A stretch of 64,000 bases of DNA from Isoalcanivorax pacificus W11-5 (GCF_000299335.2 NZ_CP004387.1:2046001-2110000), one strand, 5' to 3'. Positions 33,512-43,235 are shown, counted from the stretch's first letter. Notes: generated by a model from the letters alone, not told the origin. Numbers and translations are program-made.

Positions 33512-33727
33512 CTTCCCTGGCCCCCAGCAGCCTTTAGAGTCAGAAACAATCCATTCTTTTTTAGTGATTTCAGCCTAGATGTGATTTCAGAGCAAGGCAA
33601 GCCCCGCTGAGCTCAATTTTCTACAAATCCTGTACTTCATGATCAGCCCTGCTATCCATATGTTATCAGGAATGCACTCGTCTCCTGACACGTATTCCAC
33701 TACCTCTCCCGCACGCAGCTTTACCCG

Positions 33728-34405
33728 TTGACCGAAGAGTCACTATGGAAGCACCCTGCCCGCCCGCGCAGCCATGTGGGCAACAATAATAAGACGCTAC
33801 GGGAGCCCGCAAGATGTACACAACCGCCCCTGGCATGGTCCCTGCTGCTGGTGTTTCTGACCGCCAATCAGACGGACTGTGACGAAAAGAACCGGGTGAT
33901 CCAGCCACCGCTGATCGAGGATGGCCTTATTTACACTCCCCCGCTTGATGGCACGGTAGATCTGCCGCTGGGCAGCAAGGCACTGTTTGTGTTTTCGCAT
34001 CAGGTAGACGCTGGGGCGCTGACGCAGGATTGCACCGGTGCGCCGGAAGCGCCAGTTGGGGCGTTCTGTTACAGACCCCGACGGGTTGATGGCTACTGCG
34101 CCGGATACGGAGGTGATCAACGGCGGTTGCGGGCGAGCGCTGCGCCGGGGGCGGTGAATTTGCCCGAGACGGCTCCCCTGTTCTCTTTCCGAACGCGGCA
34201 GGCGGATCAGGCGCCGAGGGTCATCGCCATCAATCAGGAAGACCCGCTGGCTTTTGGAAGGCAGTGGTATTGCACCGTCATGGAAGGCATCTTCATCCGT
34301 GCGCCGAGATTGCCGCAATATCAGCTCGTGGAAGTCGGCGATGCAAAGTGTGTGGCCGACCTAAACAATATCATCGTCCAGGTCGGCGTCGGCTTCACAT
34401 TCTGA
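33728..34405 (+). pseudogene. Decayed Ig-like (SbsA-type) lipoprotein gene
   Basis: The frame starts with a lipoprotein-like signal (PLAWSLLLVFLTANQTDCD) and an Ig-like piece (TPPLDGTVDLPLGSKALFVF). After GAFC the reading leaves the family pattern; a one-base shift gives TDPDGLMATAPDTEVINGG, and the first frame returns at NLPETAPLFSFRTRQADQ. A further break is likely after QEDPLAF. So at least two or three indels have destroyed the gene. Alcanivorax-like bacteria carry large proteins of this kind. The 216 bases before it are AT-rich and show no gene. Confidence 0.6.
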
Positions 34406-34406
34406 A

Positions 34407-35597
34407 TCAGGCCGTGCGTGCGGGGAGTTGGCCGCGTGCCAGCCCGATAAAGGCCAGCGTGGCAATAAGGCTGCAGGCAAACATCATCGCCGCCATCGGC
34501 AATACCGAGCCGGTATGGAAGACCGTTACCAGCGCGCCAACGGTACCGGCCAGCAGGAATTGCAGTGCGCCGTTCAGGCCGGTGGCAGCCCCTGCATCCG
34601 CATCGAAAAAGGACAGGAAACTGGCCAGTGCATTCGGCACGACCAATGCCACGGCACCGACACTGAGCATGATCAGCGGAATCGTCAGGCCCAGGGTCAG
34701 TTGATCCAGCAACACCAGTGTCACCAAGACCAGTGTGCTGGCGCATTGCAGCAATAACCCGGCACGCAGCATGCGTGGGCTGTCGAAGTGGCGCAGCAGC
34801 ACGATATTGAGCCGGTTCAGGGTGATCATCACCACCACGTTGGCGCCGAACAGCAACGGGAACAGTTTGCTGGAAGCGCCGAAGTGCTCCATGTACAAGA
34901 AGGCTGAATCGGTAATGAATACGAACATGGTCGCGAACGCAAACGCATTGGCGAGGATATATCCCATCGCCGCACGATGACGCAGCACGCGCCCATAGGC
35001 CGACAGGATGCCGCCCCGAGGTTTGGCGTGCCGGCGCTCTGCGTGCGGCAGCGCGTGCCAGAGCACCAGAATCATCAGTAGCGCGTACAGCCCCAGCATG
35101 ACGAAGATGCCATACCAACTGGCACTGTGCAGGATCAGTGCCCCCAGTGCCGGCGCCAGCAGCGGGGCCACCAGCATCACCAGACCAATGGTGGTCAGGA
35201 CACGGGCGGCCTCGCGGCCGGTATAAAAATCCCGCACAGAGGCCGCAGCGATCACGACGGTCGCCCCACCCCCGAATGCCTGCAGCAGCCGCAGTGCAAA
35301 CAGCTGCGACAGCTCTGTGACAAAGCAGATGCCGAAGCTGGCCGCCGCAAACAGTGCCAGGCCGGCGTAGGCGACGCGATGGCGACCAAAACGGTCAGAT
35401 AACTGGCCACCGAACAACTGGCCGAGCGCGGCGCCGATCAGGTACAGCGCAACGGAGGTTTCCACGCGTTCGACTGACACGGAGAGGGTCTCGGCCATGG
35501 CCGGCAAGGCGGGAAGGTAGGTATCGATCGCCAGCGGGCCGATGGCCACCAGCGTGCCCAGAATAACGGCCAGACGGCCGGGTGAAACTGCCTGCAT
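34407..35597 (-). CDS. Bcr/CflA-family multidrug MFS transporter
   Basis: 396 residues, 12 membrane helices, drug:H+ antiporter-1 family. Typical blocks: LVAIGPLAIDTYLPALPAMA at the start, GQLFGGQLSDRFGRHRV (motif A) and the motif C region near LAPALGALILHSASWYG. The start at 35597 has AGGGGA seven bases ahead; the longer frame adds 15 odd residues. Exports bicyclomycin or chloramphenicol-like compounds in relatives. Its stop almost touches the end of the convergent pseudogene. Confidence 0.9.
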   Translation of the reverse strand: MQAVSPGRLAVILGTLVAIGPLAIDTYLPALPAMAETLSVSVERVETSVALYLIGAALGQLFGGQLSDRFGRHRVAYAGLALFAAASFGICFVTELSQLFALRLLQAFGGGATVVIAAASVRDFYTGREAARVLTTIGLVMLVAPLLAPALGALILHSASWYGIFVMLGLYALLMILVLWHALPHAERRHAKPRGGILSAYGRVLRHRAAMGYILANAFAFATMFVFITDSAFLYMEHFGASSKLFPLLFGANVVVMITLNRLNIVLLRHFDSPRMLRAGLLLQCASTLVLVTLVLLDQLTLGLTIPLIMLSVGAVALVVPNALASFLSFFDADAGAATGLNGALQFLLAGTVGALVTVFHTGSVLPMAAMMFACSLIATLAFIGLARGQLPARTA

Positions 35598-35688
35598 AGA
35601 ATGGGTCCCCTGTGAGGACCCAAGGATACCCTGCTTTGGCACACTTCAGGCATGCGTGGATGAAAAGGAATGCAAAAACGCCCGTTGC

Positions 35689-36873
35689 TCAGACGTATTG
35701 CCAGCCCTCGCCACGGTAGGTCGGCACGCGCTCGACAATGGCGCCGTCACGCCACAGCAGCAGCTCATTGAATCGCTCGCACAGTTCACCGGCCTTCGCG
35801 TGACGAAACAGTACCGGTTCACCGATCGCGGGCAGCACATCGCCGGTGACGGGCGTCTGCACCTCCCCTGCCCCTTCATTCGCGATCAGCGACAGCCCCG
35901 GTGGCCAAACCGGTTGCGGCAGCCGGTCCGGGCCTGGCGCGCCGGAGGCGATATAACCGCCCCCCAGACAGGTGGCGATAGCCGATTGCGGATGGCGCAC
36001 GACTTCCAGCGCGAACAGCATCGCGGGGGCATGGCGAAATTGCCGGTAGTGATCAAACAGCAATGGCGCGTAGAGACCGCTGCCGGCGGTGACTTCCGTG
36101 ACGCTCGGATCATGGCGGGTACTCTCGAGGCTGCCCGTGCCGCCACCGTTGACAAACCGCAGCTCTGCGCCATCGTCACGCAACGCGCGCACTACCTCAC
36201 CGCGCAGGTGTTGCAGCCGTGGGATGGCGCCTGCCTTGAGCCGGCGGACCACCGCATTGCGCAGTGCCTGCCCCGGTTGCGCATCGCCCAGCCCGGCGAT
36301 CTGCGCTTCATAACCCATGACGCCTTCCAGGCGCACACCTTCACTGCGGCGGATCAGCGCATGGCATGCCAGCGCGGCGTCGACACCCCGCACCGGCGAG
36401 CGGTACACGCCGAAATTCAGCCCCGGCAAATGCCAGGACATGTCCACGTCCAGGCACAACGGCACACAAACCCCTTCGCGACGGGCCACTTCGTCAATGC
36501 GTTCAATCTGTGCCGGGCTGTCAATCATCAGCGTAATGCGCCGCCCCGCGCGCAGCTGTTCGCACACTTCACGGATCAACGCTGGCTGTACGGTCGGATA
36601 GGCCACCAGCAGATCATCAAAACCGAGTGCCGCCAGACGGCTGGCTTCCCCTGCATGAAAACACATCAGCCCCTGGCAGCGCGTATCGAAGTCGAGCACA
36701 TGCCGCAGCAGCGATACACACCGCACGGACTTGCTGGCCACACGCAGCGGCAACTGGCCGGCGCGACGCAGCAATGCGGCGAGGTTATCGTCAAAGCGGC
36801 GCATGTCTACCAGTACGGCGGGCAGTGTCTGGCGGCGCAGGGCCTCGGCGTACACGGCATAGGAATGTGACAT
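35689..36873 (-). CDS. PLP-dependent D-threonine aldolase/D-serine dehydratase-like protein
   Basis: 394 residues, alanine-racemase fold III. The PLP lysine lies in RVASKSVRC; GGGTGSLEST binds phosphate; the C-terminal D-Ser dehydratase-like beta domain starts near ALEVVRHPQS, and a metal site with His and Cys near FRHAKAGELCERFNELLL. Likely acts on D-threonine or D-amino-acid analogues. Twelve bases after it on the same strand comes the aldehyde dehydrogenase stop, so the two are in one unit with the GMC oxidase. Confidence 0.8.
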   Translation of the reverse strand: MSHSYAVYAEALRRQTLPAVLVDMRRFDDNLAALLRRAGQLPLRVASKSVRCVSLLRHVLDFDTRCQGLMCFHAGEASRLAALGFDDLLVAYPTVQPALIREVCEQLRAGRRITLMIDSPAQIERIDEVARREGVCVPLCLDVDMSWHLPGLNFGVYRSPVRGVDAALACHALIRRSEGVRLEGVMGYEAQIAGLGDAQPGQALRNAVVRRLKAGAIPRLQHLRGEVVRALRDDGAELRFVNGGGTGSLESTRHDPSVTEVTAGSGLYAPLLFDHYRQFRHAPAMLFALEVVRHPQSAIATCLGGGYIASGAPGPDRLPQPVWPPGLSLIANEGAGEVQTPVTGDVLPAIGEPVLFRHAKAGELCERFNELLLWRDGAIVERVPTYRGEGWQYV

Positions 36874-36885
36874 GGGCAGGTCCTG

Positions 36886-38379
36886 TCAGGCGTCCGGGTG
36901 ACGCGGTTTCTGCGCCAGGTTTTCCAGCTTCAGGCCGGCGCGGGCAAAACGCAGCAGCGCACCCAGGCCACGTCCGAACAGGCCGCCAATCAATTCGCCG
37001 AACAGACGATATTTGGCACGGGTATAGGGATACCAGTTGGCCTCGATTTTCTTGCTCTGGCTGTCGATCAGCACAGCTTTCGAGCGGGTCATGGCACGCA
37101 GGCCCTCGATGCCCTTGACGCGACCATAGCCGGACTGGCCAGTCCCCCCGAATGGCAATGCCGGGTTGCCTTCGGTCAGCATGACGTTGTTGATGGAGAC
37201 AGCACCGACACGCAGCGCCGCAGCGACACGACGGGCACGCTCGATGTCCTTGCTCCAGACACTCGCACTCAAACCGAACACGCTGTCATTCGCCTGGGCA
37301 ATGGCGTCCTGTTCGTCGCGGAAAGGCAGCACTGGCAACACCGGGCCGAACGTTTCTTCCTGCATCAGCAGCATGTCCGCTGTCACACCGGTGACCAGGG
37401 CCGGACGCAGCAGGCGCGTGCCTGCAACCCGGCCACCGCCGTGCACGATGGCCCCTTTCGCACGGGCATCGGCCAGCTGACGCTCGACGATGTCGCACTG
37501 GAAATCCGTGGTCATGGCGCCGAGATCGGCATCACCGTCGTCGCCATCGTTGACCACCAGGGCATCGATGCCGGCGCGCAGCCGTGCCACCACTTCATCG
37601 TAAATCGAGTCCTGCACATACAGTCTTTCCACCGCCGTACAGGATTGTCCGGCGTTGGTGAACGCGCCCCAGAGCGCACCGGCACAGGTGCGTGCCAGGT
37701 TGACGTCATCGAACACCAGCATGGCATCCTTGCCGCCCAGCTCCAGTTCCACCGGCACCAGCAACGGGGCTGCCTGGGCCAGGATGCGCTGGCCGGTGCG
37801 TGTGCTGCCGGTAAAACAGATCTTGTCCGGTCGCGCGGCAATCAGCGATTCTGCGCGTGCGCCATCGCCCTGCTCTACCAGCAACGCGCGCGACAGCCAT
37901 GGCAATCCGTCGACCAGTTCTTCGAACAACCCTGTCAGCGGCGTGTGTTCGGACGGTTTCAATATGACTGCATTACCGGCGGCAAATGCTGGCGCAATCG
38001 CCGTCATCGCGATATGAAACGGATAGTTCCACGGCGTAATGACCAGCACCACACCCAGGGGCTCATACCAGATACGTGATTTCTTGCCCATCAGGGCCAA
38101 CGGGGTGGCGGCTTTTTCCTCACCGAGCGCGCCGGGCGCCGCCTTGACCAGCCAGTGCAGGTAATCCAGCACGCCCATGATTTCCGACACCAGAGCATCG
38201 GTGCGGCTCTTGCAGGTATCGGCCATGATGCGCGTGACGATGTCTTCCTGGCGGTCGCGAATACGGGTCATCAGCACGTGCAGTTCGTTCAGTCGTTCCT
38301 GCAGTGGCGCGCCGCGCAATGCGTCGGCGGCGGCGCGGGCACGGATCAGTGCAGGGTCCATTTCCAGTGGCATATTCAT
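36886..38379 (-). CDS. Aldehyde dehydrogenase (coniferyl-aldehyde type)
   Basis: 497 residues, NAD(P)-dependent oxidation of aldehydes to acids. Catalytic Glu in VELELGGKD, Cys in NAGQSCTAVERLY; cofactor site FTGSTRTGQRI. A C-terminal tail with RAKYRLFGELIGGLFGRGLG suggests contact with the membrane, as in fatty-aldehyde enzymes. The start MNMPLEMD at 38379 overlaps the upstream gene stop by one base (TGATG); the longer frame to 38751 is not coding. Pairs with the GMC oxidase that makes the aldehyde. Confidence 0.9.
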   Translation of the reverse strand: MNMPLEMDPALIRARAAADALRGAPLQERLNELHVLMTRIRDRQEDIVTRIMADTCKSRTDALVSEIMGVLDYLHWLVKAAPGALGEEKAATPLALMGKKSRIWYEPLGVVLVITPWNYPFHIAMTAIAPAFAAGNAVILKPSEHTPLTGLFEELVDGLPWLSRALLVEQGDGARAESLIAARPDKICFTGSTRTGQRILAQAAPLLVPVELELGGKDAMLVFDDVNLARTCAGALWGAFTNAGQSCTAVERLYVQDSIYDEVVARLRAGIDALVVNDGDDGDADLGAMTTDFQCDIVERQLADARAKGAIVHGGGRVAGTRLLRPALVTGVTADMLLMQEETFGPVLPVLPFRDEQDAIAQANDSVFGLSASVWSKDIERARRVAAALRVGAVSINNVMLTEGNPALPFGGTGQSGYGRVKGIEGLRAMTRSKAVLIDSQSKKIEANWYPYTRAKYRLFGELIGGLFGRGLGALLRFARAGLKLENLAQKPRHPDA

Positions 38380-38780
38380 CAGGCGCTCGTGTCCGTTCCG
38401 GTGTGGCAGGAGATGTGATAGCCGATATGGCCATGTATGCGGGATTCGCCGTTGTCGCCGTCCAGGCCGGCGTAGTAACTGCTGAGGATGACACCGCGCA
38501 GCCCCAGCTCCAGCAGCCGGAACGGGCCGCCGGGGGCACCACGCAACCGGCCGGCGGCGGCCACCAGGTGCAGCAGCGCGGCAAGCAGCGGTTTCGGTAC
38601 AAAGCGCAGCCCCTGCACCACCAGGATAATGGCCGAGGCATCGTCCGGGTGGCCGGCGGCGAGCAGGCGCGGGATCAGTTCGACGGCGCGCGTGTCGGAA
38701 TATCGCGGCAGGTTGGCGTGACCCGGCACCAGCACGTCTCCGATGTGACACCAGGCGCGTTGTTGTCTCGCATTCATCAT
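38379..38780 (-). CDS. Small partner protein of the GMC oxidoreductase (subunit-3-like)
   Basis: 133 residues between the oxidase and the aldehyde dehydrogenase, with overlaps on both sides. Helical; MMNARQQRAWCHIGDVLVPG and a C-terminal cysteine and His-rich end (IGYHISCHTGT). Position and size resemble gluconate-2-dehydrogenase subunit-3-like proteins that help GMC enzymes, but similarity is weak and there is no Tat signal. Confidence 0.55.
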   Translation of the reverse strand: MMNARQQRAWCHIGDVLVPGHANLPRYSDTRAVELIPRLLAAGHPDDASAIILVVQGLRFVPKPLLAALLHLVAAAGRLRGAPGGPFRLLELGLRGVILSSYYAGLDGDNGESRIHGHIGYHISCHTGTDTSA

Positions 38781-40225
38781 GCTGTCTCCTGCATGCGCGG
38801 CGCTGTGGCCACCACGGGGGCCACGTCGCCTCCCAGCAGGGCTTCCGCTGCGCGGTGCGCCAGCGCCATGATGGTCAGTGACGGATTAATGCCCGGCGCA
38901 TCCGGGAACAGGCTGCCGTCCACGACGTGCAGGCGCGGCATGCCATGGACGGCAAACTCCGGATTGACGACAGACTGCGCGCGCTGCGTGCCCAGCGCAC
39001 AGCCGCCCATCAGATGCAGGCCAATGTGCACTGGTGATTCGATCACGCGACGTGCACCGGTCGCCCGGTAGATATCCTGTATCACATTCAGGCCGGCGCG
39101 GGCGCGACGGCGTTCTTCGGCGCTGAGTCGCTTGTCCACCTTCAGGCGGCCGTTTTTCTGCACACTGATACGCCCCGGTGTCACATCACGCACTGCCACC
39201 TCGATACAGGCCAGATGACGGTACTCCGCCATCGCAGCAAGATGCTGACGGCCAAACCCGGGCACCAGGTACGCGGCCCCCATCGGGCCGACAAATACGT
39301 TCTCCAGTTTGAACCCGGCGGCGCGGAAACGCGGATCGTCAGATTTCACAGCCTGAAAACTGCCACGGTGCGCATCAATAATGCGGTCATAGACACCAAA
39401 AGTGACGAACTGCGGATGGCAGTAAAACCCCTGCCCCAGTGCCGGCAACGCATCGCCCAGACCGGAATTGAGCAGGATGCGCGTGCTGCCGAGGCTGCCG
39501 GCGGCCAGCACGGCATGCGCGCCGTGGTATTGCACGCGCTCGCCCTGGCGCCGGCCATACAGCGTGACGCCCTGCGCCCCGTGGACGAGGCCATCAATTT
39601 CGCATTCGGTGATGATCTCGACACCATGCTGGCGCGCGAGCGGCAGAAACGTCACCGGCATGCTCTGCTTGGCGTCACGGGGGCAGCCGCCCAGGCAACG
39701 GATGCAGTCGTTGCCACGATGCACATCGCAGGCACGCTGGCCACGGCGCAGCGGCGCCCAGCCGTAACCCAGTTTTTCAAAACCGTCCACATACAGGCGC
39801 GCGTTTCCGTTCCAGTCCTGTTCGCGGATCATTTCCAGTGAAAGATGCTGTTCGGTGATGTCGTAATGGCGTTGCATACCGGACAGGGAAAACGCGTCGA
39901 TGCCGCTGCGTTGCGCCCAGCTTTGCAGCGCCACCTCATCGAAACGGTCGAGCAGGCACTGATTCACCACGGTGCCGCCGCCGAGGGCGCGCCCGCGCAA
40001 CAGCGCCAGTGCCCCGTCACTGCTCGGCTCCACGCCGCCGTTCCACATCAATTGCAGGCTGGCATCGAATTCGTTGTCCGGGTATTGCTCACTCTGCCAG
40101 GCACGGCCGGCCTCGATCAGCAGAACCCGTTTGCCTGCAGCGGCCAGATAGCAGGCCAGCGGACTGCCTCCGGCCCCACTGCCGACGATCAGATAGTCAT
40201 AACGGGGAATACGGCTTGGTTGCAA
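38777..40225 (-). CDS. GMC-family FAD alcohol oxidoreductase
   Basis: 482 residues, oxidising an alcohol (long-chain or sterol-like) with FAD. Rossmann motif VGSGAGGSPLACYLA and EAG at the ribose; GMC signature near RALGGGTVVNQC; iron-sulfur-like cysteines CDVHRGNDCIRCLGGCPRD may hold a cluster or zinc. C-terminal His/Asn region: HLMGGCALG and NPSLTIMALAHRAAEAL. Operon with a small protein, ALDH and a PLP protein downstream. Confidence 0.87.
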   Translation of the reverse strand: MQPSRIPRYDYLIVGSGAGGSPLACYLAAAGKRVLLIEAGRAWQSEQYPDNEFDASLQLMWNGGVEPSSDGALALLRGRALGGGTVVNQCLLDRFDEVALQSWAQRSGIDAFSLSGMQRHYDITEQHLSLEMIREQDWNGNARLYVDGFEKLGYGWAPLRRGQRACDVHRGNDCIRCLGGCPRDAKQSMPVTFLPLARQHGVEIITECEIDGLVHGAQGVTLYGRRQGERVQYHGAHAVLAAGSLGSTRILLNSGLGDALPALGQGFYCHPQFVTFGVYDRIIDAHRGSFQAVKSDDPRFRAAGFKLENVFVGPMGAAYLVPGFGRQHLAAMAEYRHLACIEVAVRDVTPGRISVQKNGRLKVDKRLSAEERRRARAGLNVIQDIYRATGARRVIESPVHIGLHLMGGCALGTQRAQSVVNPEFAVHGMPRLHVVDGSLFPDAPGINPSLTIMALAHRAAEALLGGDVAPVVATAPRMQETA

Positions 40226-40317
40226 AGCGACATCCTTCTGTTAGCGGTCGGACCGCCACTCCTGTGACGGCTGCGGCGCACAGGCGCCTTGATCGGCCAT
40301 GCTGATGCGCCGATAAG

Positions 40318-40333
40318 TTGCACTATAGTACAA
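40318..40333. promoter_or_regulatory. Palindrome near the GMC operon promoter
   Basis: TTGCACTATAGTACAA: 8-base arms with one mismatch, 93 bases ahead of the GMC start. On the minus strand it overlaps a TTGTAC/TATAGT stretch. Could be the site of a TetR-type regulator; such a gene lies 1.1 kb away. The 215-base gap here has no gene. Confidence 0.4.
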
Positions 40334-40440
40334 GATAATGCGCGCGCCAATGTTACGTTGATACTGAACGCAATTCAGGTAACGACAGGTCCCGGTCAGT
40401 ATACAGAAGCACTCTGGCCGTTAGGCATGAAAGAAGGGTG

Positions 40441-41448
40441 TCAGCGCGTGGCACGCCAGTGGCGGAAAGCCGGGGAATTGACGAACGGCATGTAGACGGG
40501 GTCGCTGGCCAGCGCCTGCCAGTCCAGTTGCAGGCCAAAGCGGGTTTCCATGTGGCCAAACCAGACGGTGGCGTCTTCAAAACGCTCACTCATGACCAGG
40601 CATTGGGTAATCAGCGGGTACAGCGGCAGATAGCCCGGCCAGCGCTCGGCGGCTGGCAGCGCTTGTGCCAGCGCGCCGGCACAGTCGCCGCGCTGCAGAC
40701 GGGCGTTGCCGCTGAGCCAGACCAGGCCCGGGTCAGGGCCCAGCGTGTTGTTCAGGTGCGCCATGACGCGGTCGAAACGGCGCCAGTCGCGCCCGAGCAC
40801 GGCAATATCCAGTTGCCAGAGGCCTTCCGTCGACTCGGCGGCAAGCTGATCCAGCAGGATCAGCGCATCGGCATGGCAGGCATTGCCGGCGCAGGCACTC
40901 AGCAGCAGACGTGCGCTGTCGGCGCTGCGCAAGGCGGCCGGCAAGGCACGAAATGACGCCAGGGCTGTGCCGGGATCGCCCAGTGCAGCAAGGAATGCAC
41001 GCCCTGCCCGGTCGTCTGCCAGGGCCACCATGCTACGGGCCAGATCTGACAGCGAAGCCCCCAGGGCATGGTCGTACCAGTCACGCACCGGTTTCGGGCT
41101 TTGTCCGTGGTAGGCCAGCGTCAGCCAGTTCAGGCCCTGCGGTGCCAGGTCGAGCCGCAACAGCAACTGGCCGCTGTCAGGCTGCTCGTAGAGCCGATGC
41201 CCCTGCAGGCGCTGGCTGCCGAACCGGCGCAGCAGCGCCTCGGGCACCGGCCGCTCTGCCAGCCCCGCATCACGTGCCAGGGCCGCCGTATCCAGCAGGC
41301 CCATCAAGGGGCCCAACGTGGTGCCGTCGAGGGCATGCTCCAGTGCGGCGTAAGGTGCCGGTTCCGCCCTGGCCTGAGGCAGGCTGGCGAGCAACAGCGC
41401 CGCCAGCACCAGCCTCAGGAGGCCGCGGCAAGCGGTTTCGATGACCAA
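40441..41448 (-). CDS. Exported helical-repeat protein, unknown
   Basis: 335 residues with a signal peptide (LVLAALLLASLPQARAEP). The rest is helical, Ala/Leu-rich, TPR-like (LWQLDIAVLGRDWRRFDRVM, AQALPAAERWPGYLPLYPLI). Two cysteines (SACAGNACHADA) may form a bridge. Its start overlaps the end of the TetR gene by 34 bases, so they are co-transcribed. Function unknown; not seen as any well-known family. Confidence 0.6.
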   Translation of the reverse strand: MVIETACRGLLRLVLAALLLASLPQARAEPAPYAALEHALDGTTLGPLMGLLDTAALARDAGLAERPVPEALLRRFGSQRLQGHRLYEQPDSGQLLLRLDLAPQGLNWLTLAYHGQSPKPVRDWYDHALGASLSDLARSMVALADDRAGRAFLAALGDPGTALASFRALPAALRSADSARLLLSACAGNACHADALILLDQLAAESTEGLWQLDIAVLGRDWRRFDRVMAHLNNTLGPDPGLVWLSGNARLQRGDCAGALAQALPAAERWPGYLPLYPLITQCLVMSERFEDATVWFGHMETRFGLQLDWQALASDPVYMPFVNSPAFRHWRATR

Positions 41449-42050
41449 TTCAGCACCCCGATCACGACCAGCCGCATCTGCTGGGCGGTGCGATGGCGCA
41501 GGGTGTCCAGCGCAACCTTGTTGTTACGCACCGCAAGCAGATCCTGGGAAGTGGTCAGCACGGCCCGTACCAGCAGGTCGGCCACCATGAAGCGTTCCTG
41601 GTCGTTCAGGTGGTTGGCGTAGCCAATCCGCGCCAGGTCATCCGCCAGGTCGTAACTGAATCGCACCACATGCAGGCGCAGCGTGTTGCGCAGCACGGAG
41701 CTGCCGCCGGTGATTTCTCGGCCGAAGAACAGGAATTCCTGGGCATGCTGGAGAACGAACTCGAAGAACACGTTGATCGAGGCGACCAGCAGTTCTTCCA
41801 TGTTCGACGCATCCTGGCGCAGTTCGCGCATGCGCGTGCGCAGGTCCGGCAGGGCTTCCTCGACGATCGCCATGCCGAGGGCATCCATGGTCGGGAAATG
41901 CCGGTAAAAGGCGGTTGGCACGACGCCGGCGGCGCGGGTCACTTCACGCAGGCTGAGGCTGCTGAAGGCGCGCCCGTCGGCGACCATTTCCAGCGCGGCG
42001 GCAATCAGCGCCGCGCGTGTACGTTGTTTCTGTTCCGCTCGTATGCCCAT
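41415..42050 (-). CDS. TetR-family regulator, FabR/DesT-like
   Basis: 211 residues. HTH in FSSLSLREVTRAAGVVPTAFYRHFP, with PTAFYRHF as in FabR; starts MGIRAEQKQRTRAALI, very like FabR (which controls unsaturated fatty acid genes by sensing acyl-CoA). C-terminal part lacks clear ligand residues. Its own target could be its promoter in the 262-base gap upstream (42051-42312), which holds no gene. Confidence 0.8.
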   Translation of the reverse strand: MGIRAEQKQRTRAALIAAALEMVADGRAFSSLSLREVTRAAGVVPTAFYRHFPTMDALGMAIVEEALPDLRTRMRELRQDASNMEELLVASINVFFEFVLQHAQEFLFFGREITGGSSVLRNTLRLHVVRFSYDLADDLARIGYANHLNDQERFMVADLLVRAVLTTSQDLLAVRNNKVALDTLRHRTAQQMRLVVIGVLNWSSKPLAAAS

Positions 42051-42312
42051 TGGACTCTCTCTCCCGGTTGTTATTTACCCTGCCCACCGGGCGGGTGTGC
42101 GGGTGTTTTTATGGCGTGCAGAGGGAGGCGTCCTGCCGTTGGCCGGGGGTTGTAGCGCCCAGCTCCTGGATAAAAGCTCATGCACAGGGTTTCTCAGGAC
42201 GCCAGTACAAGCTTTTCTGACAGCCCCCCACCGGCCTCAAAGACAACCGGGGTGTTCACTGAATACGCTGACTCGCGGATAACGTCAATGCGCATGCTGC
42301 CAAAGTGCTACC

Positions 42313-43143
42313 TCAGAAATGTTCTGACACGAAAATTTCGAGGCTGGCCGCTGCGCCCTGCCCCAGCGGTGCGAACCAGCCGGCCAGGTTGCGCAGCTGC
42401 TCCGGGAGCAGATAGGGAGGGTTCAGCAGCAGCAGGCCCGAGCCATTCATGCCCATGCCGGCCGGGCGCACACGCAATTCACTGCGCAGCCAGGGCAGCC
42501 CGGCATCGCACAGCCGGCGCAGCATTTTCTGGTGACGGCCGTCGGCCAGCAGCGGATACCAGAGCAGGTAGACCCCCGTGGGCCAGCGTTGCGTCCCGCG
42601 CAGCACCGCACTGGTGACGGCATCGTAGTCACCGGCGCGCTCGTAGCTTGGATCGATCAACACCAGGCCACGGCGGCTCGCCGGGGGCAGCAAGGCATGG
42701 GCGGCTTCCAGCGCGTCGCGCCGGTGCAGGTGGACGCGGGCATGATTGGCAAAGGTCTGTTGCAGCGCGGCGAATTCCTGCGGATGCAGTTCGCACAACA
42801 CCAGGTCTGTACCGTCGCGGGTCAGGAGTTCCGTGATCAGTGGCGAGCCCGGATACCAGCGCAGGGTCTCGCTCTGCGGATTCAGTGCGCGCAGGGCGTG
42901 GCGATAATCGCCCAGCAGCTCCGGCCAGGGTTGTTGCCACTGGCGCAGAATGCCCAGTGTCGCTTCGCCGGTCTTTTGCGCTTCAACCGCCTGCAGGTCA
43001 TAGCGTCCCCGGCCGGCGTAAAGATCAAACACGGTGAAGGGTTTCGGTTTGCGGCGCAGGTAGTTGAGCACCAGCGACAGGACCGCGTGCTTGTGCACAT
43101 CGGCGAAATTGCCGGCGTGATAGCCGTGCTGGTAACTGAGCAT
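42313..43143 (-). CDS. rlmJ: 23S rRNA (adenine2030-N6)-methyltransferase
   Basis: 276 residues. SAM site VFDLYAGRGRYDLQA and catalytic motif LVLIDPSYERAGDY (DPxY-like) for N6-adenine transfer. Family-specific start MLSYQHGYHAGNFADVHKH. Acts on naked 23S rRNA during ribosome build-up. Stands alone: the next minus gene is a small membrane protein upstream. Confidence 0.95.
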   Translation of the reverse strand: MLSYQHGYHAGNFADVHKHAVLSLVLNYLRRKPKPFTVFDLYAGRGRYDLQAVEAQKTGEATLGILRQWQQPWPELLGDYRHALRALNPQSETLRWYPGSPLITELLTRDGTDLVLCELHPQEFAALQQTFANHARVHLHRRDALEAAHALLPPASRRGLVLIDPSYERAGDYDAVTSAVLRGTQRWPTGVYLLWYPLLADGRHQKMLRRLCDAGLPWLRSELRVRPAGMGMNGSGLLLLNPPYLLPEQLRNLAGWFAPLGQGAAASLEIFVSEHF

Positions 43144-43235
43144 GAAGACCTGCCTGCGGGAGAGCGAGGAGAAAGGCGGGCTATTCTAGGGGCAAAGCCC
43201 CGCACCGGCCAGCGAATGGCCGGTGCGGTGATCGT

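Noticed and set aside
33512-33727. A further dif-type site closing the low-GC island
   Set aside because: No GCGCATAA or TTATGTTAAAT arm is found there, so the island right end stays undefined.
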